From contig CAZPEM010000179.1 in NCBI GenBank assembly GCA_964585575.1, forward strand, positions 1 through 5,459: 5,459 bases of DNA, in the 5' to 3' direction. Position 1 is the first letter of the stretch; each line of letters begins with the position of its first letter. Under the pieces are notes generated by a model that was given only the letters and a program-made list of their open reading frames with translations, searched no databases and was not told the origin of the DNA. The position numbers and the translations under genes are program-made. Positions 1 through 5,459 of the stretch are shown here, piece after piece. This DNA comes from UBA4655 sp964585575. GTDB lineage: Bacteria; Planctomycetota; Planctomycetia; Pirellulales; UBA1268.

Positions 1-499
1 CCCACTCGATCTCGTCGATCTGCTTGGCCCGCAGGCCGAAGAACTTCTGCGCCTTGGCCGAGAGGGCCGGCTGTGCCTCGTCGCCCGATGCGTCGGTGAC
101 GACGAACACCTGCTTGCCTCGGTGGGAGGCGAACCGGCCGCTCAGGTGGTCGTAGCGGTAGCGTCTCTTCGACTCGCGGCAGTCGATCATCCAGTCGTGG
201 AAGAGGTCGAAGTGGCCCGAGCACTTCCAGGTCTGCGGGTGCATGATGATCGTGCAGTCGAGGCCGGCCATCTCGTAGGGCTCGATCGCCCCGGGCGGCA
301 CCGCGAGCTCGTCGTGGCCGGCGACCATGTCGTGCCACCAGCACTCCTTGAGGTTTCGCTTGAGCGCCACGCCGAGCGGCCCGTAGTCCCAGAAGCCGTT
401 CAAGCCGCCGTAGATCTCGCTCGACTGGAAGATGAAGCCGCGGCGCTTCGCGAGCGACACGATGCGGTCCATGCGGGATTGATCGGAGGGCTTGTCCAT
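1..499 (-). CDS. glyS: Glycyl-tRNA synthetase, single-chain type (N-terminal part)
   Basis: Cytoplasmic class II aminoacyl-tRNA synthetase that charges tRNA-Gly with glycine using ATP. Only the first 166 codons are present; the gene runs off the left edge. Read on the minus strand, the protein starts MDKPSDQSRM and soon reaches the block GFIFQSSEIYGGLNGFWDYG (residues 21-40) followed by PLGVALKRNL. This block is diagnostic of the N-terminal catalytic core of the homodimeric (alpha2) GlyRS found in archaea, eukaryotes and many bacteria, as opposed to the two-subunit GlyQ/GlyS enzyme. HPQTWKCSGH (87-96) and DCRESKRRYRYDH (106-118) match the family's usual 'HP..W..SGH' and 'DCR..K.R.R.DH' blocks. 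The ATG at 497-499 lacks a clear Shine-Dalgarno sequence. An in-frame ATG at codon 10 is possible, but the longer form is preferred because it leaves a normal N-terminal lead before the conserved core. The gene is divergent from the downstream transporter. The symbol glyS is used for this type in several genomes; glyQS is also used. Confidence 0.95.
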   Translation of the reverse strand, partial: MDKPSDQSRMDRIVSLAKRRGFIFQSSEIYGGLNGFWDYGPLGVALKRNLKECWWHDMVAGHDELAVPPGAIEPYEMAGLDCTIIMHPQTWKCSGHFDLFHDWMIDCRESKRRYRYDHLSGRFASHRGKQVFVVTDASGDEAQPALSAKAQKFFGLRAKQIDEIEW

Positions 500-549
500 T
501 GGGATTCGCTGGGGATCGGGTGAAAAGAGATCGTTGCGGAGAGTCGGGG

Positions 550-579
550 AGTGTAGTTCCCCCGTCGGCCGGGCGTCCA
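550..579 (-). promoter_or_regulatory. Possible sigma-70-like promoter for glyS
   Basis: On the minus strand, TGGACG (574-579) and TACACT (550-555) are separated by 18 bases and lie about 50 bases upstream of the glyS start codon. The -10 match is fair (4 of 6 to TATAAT) and the -35 match is fair (4 of 6 to TTGACA). Promoter rules for this kind of organism are poorly defined and the spacer is GC-rich, so this is only a candidate. The whole 500-705 spacer between the divergent glyS and transporter genes must hold signals for both. No convincing plus-strand promoter was identified; a TAAGAT at 612-617 has no matching -35. Confidence 0.2.
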
Positions 580-693
580 CGGGATGGAGAACGAGCCCGC
601 GGGCCATGCTTTAAGATTCCCGCCGTGAAACACTCAAAGCCGTCCGGCGTTGGACCCGTCGAGGAAGGGCGAAGCCCGTCCGCCGACGTGAAC

Positions 694-699
694 GAGGGG
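694..699 (+). promoter_or_regulatory. Ribosome binding site of the MFS transporter
   Basis: GAGGGG lies 6 bases before the ATG at 706, a good Shine-Dalgarno position. It decides between three in-frame starts. The earlier GTG codons at 625 and 688 have no comparable site and would only add polar residues before the first membrane helix. Confidence 0.55.
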
Positions 700-705
700 C
701 ATTCC

Positions 706-1863
706 ATGCCCGCCGCCGTTCGGGCTCTCGGCTGGACGAGCTTTCTCACCGACTTCTCGAGCGAGGCGATCTACCCGCTGCTTCCCGGGTTCGTGAAGGG
801 ACTCGGCGGCACGGGAGTCGAGATCGGGCTCATCGACGGTATTGCAAACGCCGTCGCGGCGGTCGTGCGGCTGCCGAGCGGCGCGATCTCCGACGTGATC
901 GGCCGTCGGCCGCTCGTGCTCGCAGGCTACGGGCTCTCGGCGGTCGTGAGGCCGCTCATGGCCTTCGCGGCGTCGCCCGTGCATGTGCTGCTCGTGCGGG
1001 CGGCCGATCGCTTCGGCAAAGGGGTGCGAGCCGCGCCCCGCGATGCGCTCGTGGCCGATCTCGTCGCCCCGGGGGCACGCGGGGCCGCGTTCGGCCACAT
1101 CCGCGCGCTCGATCACGCCGGCGCGGCCGTCGGCCCGCTCGCCGCGATGCTCTTCCTGCTGATCTTTCCGGGGCAGGAGCGACGGCTGTTCCTGCTTGCG
1201 ACCCTGCCCGGGCTGGCGACGCTCGCCGTGATCTGGGCCTGCGTCAGGGATGCTCCGCGGCACATGTCCTCACCGCCGCGCACCGCCTTCGCGGCCGGCC
1301 TGTCGAAGCCGCAGGCGTGGCTGCTCGGATGCGTCGGCGTGTGGGCGGTCGGGGCGGCGAGCGAGCAGTTTCTGCTCCTGCGGGCCGCCGAGGTCGGCGT
1401 GCCGGCGCCGCTCGTGCCGCTCGTGTGGTTCGGCATGAGCCTCGCGAAGAGTGGTGCAGCCGCGAGGGCAGGAAGGTTCGCGGATCGGGTCGCACCGGGA
1501 GCCATGCTCGCCCTCGGGTGGCTCCTGTTCGCCGCGGCGTATGCCGGCCTCGCCGCGACAACCAGCCTGCCGGCGGTGGTCGCCCTGGTCGGTTGCGTCG
1601 GCATCGCGTACGGCATCGCCGAACCGGCCGAGCGGGCGCTCGTGGCAGCCCTCGCAACCGACGGCCGACAGGGTAGTGCGTTTGGCTGGTACGCCCTCAT
1701 GCAGGGGTTCATGGCGTTGCCCGCCGGGCTGATCGCCGGCTGGCTGTGGGACTCGGGGCCGGCTGGAGCAGCCCTTTCGTTCGCCGTCACGGCCACGTTG
1801 TCCGTGGCCGCGTGCGGGCTCCTGTTTCTCGGTCGAACTGCAGCGGCGTCGTCATCGCGGTAG
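706..1863 (+). CDS. Major facilitator superfamily transporter, substrate unknown
   Basis: Predicted inner-membrane secondary transporter of 385 residues, the normal length for a 12-helix MFS protein. Hydrophobic segments run through the whole chain with a polar central loop around residues 181-202 (RDAPRHMSSPPRT) dividing the two six-helix halves. The N-half shows WTSFLTDFSSEAIYPLLPGF (10-29), a motif-A-like loop GAISDVIGRRPLVLAGYG (59-76) and the block DRFGKGVRAAPRDALVAD (101-118). The C-half repeats the pattern with GRFADRVAPG (256-265) and a late block around EPAERALVAAL (306-316) and GSAFGWYALMQG (323-334). I recall these blocks from a widespread uncharacterised MFS family, so no substrate is proposed. 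The start is chosen from the Shine-Dalgarno at 694-699; the frame is open back to 499, but that part is polar and unlike a transporter. The stop overlaps the end of the convergent comB by 12 bases. No functional tie to its neighbours is evident. Confidence 0.85.
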   Translation: MPAAVRALGWTSFLTDFSSEAIYPLLPGFVKGLGGTGVEIGLIDGIANAVAAVVRLPSGAISDVIGRRPLVLAGYGLSAVVRPLMAFAASPVHVLLVRAADRFGKGVRAAPRDALVADLVAPGARGAAFGHIRALDHAGAAVGPLAAMLFLLIFPGQERRLFLLATLPGLATLAVIWACVRDAPRHMSSPPRTAFAAGLSKPQAWLLGCVGVWAVGAASEQFLLLRAAEVGVPAPLVPLVWFGMSLAKSGAAARAGRFADRVAPGAMLALGWLLFAAAYAGLAATTSLPAVVALVGCVGIAYGIAEPAERALVAALATDGRQGSAFGWYALMQGFMALPAGLIAGWLWDSGPAGAALSFAVTATLSVAACGLLFLGRTAAASSSR

Positions 1864-2625
1864 CGGCCCGGCCACGATCCTGCCGCGAGCGTCGAGCACG
1901 GGGACGACATCGAGCGAGTCGATCGCGGCAGCGGCGGGAAGATCGGCCTCCATGCCGATGGCGACGAGGTTTCGGCCTCCGGCGCTCGCGGCGAACGATC
2001 GTGCGATCGCTGCCTCGAGGCTGTGGCCAGAGAGATTTCCCGCCACGTGCCGAAAGAGTTCGCGGGCGCGGGTCGCCGCAGGATCGAGATCGTCGCCATC
2101 GGCTGCGGCCGCGTCGATGATGCCGCCGGCGCCGAGGAGATCCTCCTCCGTGACCGCGCCATCGGTTCCCGCACAAACCAGATGCACCGGCTTCGCGATC
2201 CCGATCGCCGCCGCACGGGCGGCCCTGCCGACGGCCGCACGGTTGACGATCGCGCCGATGAAAACGACTGCGGCGTCGCGGCAGGCGTCGATCGCGGCCG
2301 TGCCGTTGGTCGTGGTGATCACGACGGATCTGCCTCGGATGCGGTCGGCCGTGTATTCAAGCGGCGAATTTCCCAGGTCGAAGCCCGCGATCCGCAGGCC
2401 GCCGCGTTCTCCGCCGGTGAGACCCTGCCCGGGGAGCGAGGCTGCAAGCCGCCGTGCGGCGTCGATGTCGCCGGTCGGCACGACCGACGTCGCCCCGGCT
2501 GCGATGGCCGTCGCGATCGTCGTCGAGGCCCGCAGGACGTCGATCACGACCGCGATCCCTCCCGCGGTCGCCCCCCGCGGCATACCATGGAAACAGTCGT
2601 GGCATTTCCATGTGGTCACGGGCAA
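1852..2625 (-). CDS. comB: 2-phosphosulfolactate phosphatase (ComB) family protein
   Basis: Homologue of ComB, the Mg-dependent phosphatase that converts 2-phospho-3-sulfolactate to sulfolactate in coenzyme M synthesis in methanogens. Related proteins occur in many bacteria that do not make coenzyme M, where the substrate is often untested. With a TTG start the protein has 257 residues, close to family length. Family blocks in order are AVVIDVLRASTTIATAIAAG (25-44), GGERGGLRIAGFDLGNSP (71-88) with EYT following, VVITTTNGTAAID (101-113), VFIGAIVNRAAV (121-132) and TEEDLLGAGGIID (159-171). These cover the whole fold with no break. The start is uncertain: TTG at 2625, GTG at 2619 or ATG at 2583 are in frame and none has a strong ribosome site. 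The longer forms keep His9 fifteen residues before the GG of the first block, where many homologues have a conserved His, so they are preferred. The gene is head-to-head with ubiE and tail-to-tail with the MFS gene, so it appears to be transcribed alone. Its cellular role here is unknown. Confidence 0.85.
   Translation of the reverse strand: MPVTTWKCHDCFHGMPRGATAGGIAVVIDVLRASTTIATAIAAGATSVVPTGDIDAARRLAASLPGQGLTGGERGGLRIAGFDLGNSPLEYTADRIRGRSVVITTTNGTAAIDACRDAAVVFIGAIVNRAAVGRAARAAAIGIAKPVHLVCAGTDGAVTEEDLLGAGGIIDAAAADGDDLDPAATRARELFRHVAGNLSGHSLEAAIARSFAASAGGRNLVAIGMEADLPAAAAIDSLDVVPVLDARGRIVAGPLPR
2586..2612. repeat. 8-bp perfect inverted repeat at the comB/ubiE divergence
   Basis: CATGGAAA (2586-2593) and its exact reverse complement TTTCCATG (2605-2612) flank an 11-base centre, giving a 27-bp dyad. 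It lies 30 bases before the ubiE start. It falls inside comB codons if comB starts at TTG 2625, or directly upstream of the comB start if that is ATG 2583. The form fits an operator for a dimeric repressor or activator serving both genes, or a hairpin in either transcript. The repeat is seen directly; the function is inference, and an 8-bp arm can arise by chance. Confidence 0.4.
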
Positions 2626-2642
2626 GCATCCTCGGAACTTTG

Positions 2643-3434
2643 ATGACGAGCGTCGGAGATACGAACGAAGCCGGCTCGCCGGACGCCACGATAGGCGTTG
2701 CCGCGTGCCGCGCGAAGCCGGCCGGCGGCGAGGTTGACAAAAGCGGCGAGAAGGTCCGCGGCATGTTCGCCGAGATCGCCCCGCGATACGACCTGGCCAA
2801 CCGGATGCTCTCCGGCGGCATCGACGTCTGGTGGCGTCACGTCACGGTGAATCGAGCCCCGCCCCCCGCCGCCGGGGCGATCCTCGACCTCTGCACCGGC
2901 ACGGGTGACCTCGCGATCGCCTATGCCATGAAGGCGGGGCCGGCCGTCCGCGTGGTGGGAGCCGACTTCTGCCGGCCGATGCTCGACCACGGCGTCGAGA
3001 AGTCGCGGTCTCGCGGCCTCGCGGTCGAGTGGGTCGAGGCCGACGCGATGAGTCTCCCCTTCCCCGACAATTCGTTCGACCTCGTGACGGTCGCCTTCGG
3101 ACTCCGCAACATCGCCGATACGGCGAAGGGGCTCTCCGAGATGGCGAGGGTCTGCAGGCCCGGCGGCCGGCTTGCGATCCTGGAATTCTCGCTTCCCCGC
3201 AATTCGCTCGTACGCCGCGGATATCTCTGGTATTTCCGCAACGTGCTCCCCAGGCTCGGCAACGCGCTCGCCCGCAATCGGTCCGACGCCTACCGCTACC
3301 TGAACGAGTCGGTCGAGCAGTTTCCCTCGGGCGACGCGCTCGCCTCGCTCGTGCAGTCGGCCGGGTTCGACCGCGTCGAGATGCGGCCGCTCACGTTCGG
3401 CATCGCCACGCTCACGATCGCGACGAGGCTCTGA
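2643..3434 (+). CDS. ubiE: Demethylmenaquinone C-methyltransferase (UbiE/MenG family)
   Basis: SAM-dependent methyltransferase expected to perform the last step of menaquinone synthesis, C-methylating demethylmenaquinone at the membrane face. The protein has 263 residues. VRGMFAEIAPRYDLANRMLS (38-57) is the family's entry block. LDLCTGTGDLAI (81-92) is the SAM-binding motif I, and VGADFCRPML (105-114) carries the acidic residue expected at the end of the second strand. EADAMSLPFPDNSFD (132-146) and VAFGLRNIAD (150-159) are highly characteristic of UbiE/MenG. RVCRPGGRLAILEFS (169-183) matches the family's second signature, and YRYLNESVEQFP (217-228) plus LTFGIATL (250-257) close the domain. 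The ATG at 2643 has GGAA at 2634-2637 with 5-base spacing. In-frame starts further upstream (for example ATG 2610) would run back into antisense comB. The first ~35 residues are a polar, low-complexity lead not needed for the fold. Because the neighbours belong to the futalosine route, menG would be an equally valid symbol. It is probably co-transcribed with the prenyltransferase. Confidence 0.93.
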   Translation: MTSVGDTNEAGSPDATIGVAACRAKPAGGEVDKSGEKVRGMFAEIAPRYDLANRMLSGGIDVWWRHVTVNRAPPPAAGAILDLCTGTGDLAIAYAMKAGPAVRVVGADFCRPMLDHGVEKSRSRGLAVEWVEADAMSLPFPDNSFDLVTVAFGLRNIADTAKGLSEMARVCRPGGRLAILEFSLPRNSLVRRGYLWYFRNVLPRLGNALARNRSDAYRYLNESVEQFPSGDALASLVQSAGFDRVEMRPLTFGIATLTIATRL

Positions 3435-3439
3435 TCCCA

Positions 3440-4357
<918 letters not shown>

Positions 4358-4491
4358 CGCTCGACCGACGGCTCCGGGGGGCGGATTGACCGCGGAAATA
4401 AGGCCCCGCGTCCGCTCCGGTTGCGAAAACCGTTCGGCTGCGGTTCTCCTGATGATTCGTGATCGAGACCAACCCGGATTCGGTGCAAAGC
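4358..4491 (+). promoter_or_regulatory. Spacer before mqnE with possible regulatory hairpins
   Basis: This 134-base gap is far wider than the 5 bases between ubiE and the prenyltransferase gene, so it could hold a terminator, a promoter or a leader for mqnE. A TTGACC at 4386-4391 resembles a -35 box but has no AT-rich hexamer at a proper distance. Segment AACCG (4428-4432) can pair either with CGGTT upstream (4418-4422) or CGGTT downstream (4441-4445). The downstream pairing extends to 8 positions (4425-4432 with 4441-4448) with one mismatch and an 8-base loop. No T-run follows, so it is not a standard intrinsic terminator. ATGATTCGTG occurs at 4452-4461 and again at the mqnE start (4492-4501). 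Confidence 0.3.
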
Positions 4492-5459
4492 ATGATTCGT
4501 GCCGCCAGTCGTTCCGTCGCCCGCCCCTCGCTCGATGTCGTCCGTGAGAAGGTGGAGGCCGGGGCGAGGCTCGACGCCGCCGAGGCGGAGATGCTCTGGG
4601 ACGACTCGGTCGATCTCCACGAGCTCGGCGAGCTTGCGAACATCGTCCGCGAGCGGAAGAACGGCAACGTCGGCTACTACAACATCAACACGCACCTCAA
4701 TCCGACGAACGTCTGCGTCTACCGATGCACGTTCTGCGCCTTCCGTGCCGATCTCCGCGAGGCCCGCGGCTACGTGATGAGCGACGAGCAGATCCTCGCC
4801 CGCGGCCGGGAGGCGGTCGAGGCGGGCTCCACCGAGATGCACATCGTCGGCGGCCTGCACCACCAGAAGCCCTACGACTGGTATCTCAACATCATTCGCA
4901 TCCTCCACGACGCCTACCCGTCGCTCCACCTCAAGGCCTGGACGCCGGTGGAGATCAACTGGTTCAGCTATCTGACCAAACGGCCCATCCGCGACATCTT
5001 GGTGGAGATGAAGGAGGCGGGGCTCGGCAGCCTGCCGGGCGGCGGGGCCGAGATCTTCCATCCCGAGGTCCGCGACAAGATCTGTGAGCACAAGGCGGAC
5101 ACGAAGGAGTGGTTTGCGATCCACCGGGCGGCCCACGAACTCGGCCTGCGGAGCAACGCCACGATGCTCTACGGCCACATCGAGAACGCCTTCCATCGCA
5201 CCGACCACCTGCTGAAGCTCCGCGAGCTCCAGGACGAGACGGGCGGGTTTCAGACGTTCATTCCGCTCGCGTTTCATCCCGACAACACGAAGCTCTCCCA
5301 CATTCCGAAGCCGTCGGCCGTGATGAGCCTGCGGACGATGGCGATCGCCCGTCTCGTGCTCGACAACTTCGACCACATGAAGGCCTACTGGATCATGCTC
5401 GGGATCGGCACGGCCCAGGCGGCGCTCGCCTACGGGGCCGACGACATCGACGGCACCGT
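4492..5459 (+). CDS. mqnE: Aminofutalosine synthase (radical SAM), C-terminus beyond window
   Basis: Radical-SAM enzyme of the futalosine menaquinone route; it joins an adenosyl radical to the chorismate-derived 3-(1-carboxyvinyloxy)benzoate from MqnA to form aminofutalosine. 322 codons are present and the frame is open at the right edge; the family is usually somewhat longer. The [4Fe-4S] ligands are CVYRCTFC (Cys75, Cys79, Cys82, a CX3CX2C motif), preceded by YYNINTHLNPTNV (62-74). Other recognisable blocks are EMHIVGGLHHQKPYDWY (115-131), LKAWTPVEINWF (147-158), GLGSLPGGGAEIFHP (177-191), RSNATMLYGHIE (220-231) and ETGGFQTFIPLAFHPDNT (249-266). These favour MqnE over the paralogue MqnC. 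The N-terminal helix region with ELANIVRERKNG (47-58) is also typical. The start is uncertain: ATG 4492 is chosen, but in-frame GTG codons at 4459 and 4483 are possible (an in-frame TGA lies at 4453) and no strong Shine-Dalgarno precedes any of them. It is the strongest evidence that the organism uses the futalosine route. Confidence 0.93.
   Translation, partial: MIRAASRSVARPSLDVVREKVEAGARLDAAEAEMLWDDSVDLHELGELANIVRERKNGNVGYYNINTHLNPTNVCVYRCTFCAFRADLREARGYVMSDEQILARGREAVEAGSTEMHIVGGLHHQKPYDWYLNIIRILHDAYPSLHLKAWTPVEINWFSYLTKRPIRDILVEMKEAGLGSLPGGGAEIFHPEVRDKICEHKADTKEWFAIHRAAHELGLRSNATMLYGHIENAFHRTDHLLKLRELQDETGGFQTFIPLAFHPDNTKLSHIPKPSAVMSLRTMAIARLVLDNFDHMKAYWIMLGIGTAQAALAYGADDIDGT

Noticed and set aside
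122..523. Plus-strand open frame opposite glyS.
   Set aside because: The minus strand encodes a clear GlyRS N-terminus here; the plus product is an Ala/Val/Arg/Glu-rich chance translation.
499..705. N-terminal extension of the MFS transporter back to TTG 499 or GTG 625/688.
   Set aside because: The extra residues are polar, the extreme form would overlap the glyS start, and the ATG at 706 alone has a good Shine-Dalgarno directly before the first membrane segment.
1113..2240. Minus-strand open frame of 375 codons spanning the MFS/comB junction.
   Set aside because: It runs antisense to the transporter and in a different frame from comB; the Arg/Ser/Pro/Ala-rich product has no recognisable domain.
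2454..2642. Extension of ubiE to an upstream GTG at 2454.
   Set aside because: It would run through antisense comB and adds an Arg/Ser/Pro-rich stretch not found in UbiE proteins; the ATG at 2643 with GGAA upstream is adequate.
3029..3439. Extension of the UbiA prenyltransferase frame into the ubiE region.
   Set aside because: This part overlaps ubiE in another frame and is Arg-rich; the family domain begins right after the ATG at 3440.
4386..4391. TTGACC as a -35 box for mqnE.
   Set aside because: No AT-containing -10 hexamer lies 16-18 bases downstream; the sequence there is CG-rich.

Overview
The window is compact, very GC-rich bacterial DNA with strong G/C bias at third codon positions. 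It holds six protein genes, the outer two cut by the window edges. Three things point, by recalled protein similarity only, to a planctomycete, perhaps Pirellulales-like: the wording of the MqnE protein, a bacterial ComB homologue, and a single-chain glycyl-tRNA synthetase. No RNA gene, mobile element, CRISPR array or phage gene was seen.

Layout. At the left edge, on the minus strand, lies the N-terminal 166 residues of glycyl-tRNA synthetase (1-499). After a divergent spacer comes a plus-strand 12-TM major facilitator superfamily transporter (706-1863). Its last 12 bases overlap, tail to tail, the end of a minus-strand 2-phosphosulfolactate phosphatase (ComB) homologue (1852-2625). ComB diverges across a very short spacer from a plus-strand run of menaquinone genes: a UbiE/MenG-type C-methyltransferase (2643-3434), a UbiA-type prenyltransferase of the MqnP kind 5 bases further on (3440-4357), and after a 134-base gap the radical-SAM enzyme aminofutalosine synthase MqnE (4492 to beyond the right edge).

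How the genes fit together. MqnE performs an early step of the futalosine (alternative) menaquinone route, making aminofutalosine. A UbiA-family enzyme (MqnP) prenylates the later 1,4-dihydroxy-6-naphthoate intermediate, and UbiE/MenG does the final C-methylation of demethylmenaquinone. The three genes therefore cover an early step, the membrane attachment step and the last step of one pathway. MqnA, MqnB, MqnC, MqnD and the UbiD/UbiX-like decarboxylation partners are not in the window. ComB has no known role in this pathway; its placement head-to-head with ubiE is the most thought-provoking context here.

Most of the window is recognisable metabolism. I do not see convincing evidence of a new system. 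The points worth checking are the ComB context, an 8-bp perfect inverted repeat at the comB/ubiE divergence that is tied to the uncertain comB start, and small repeat or hairpin features before mqnE.
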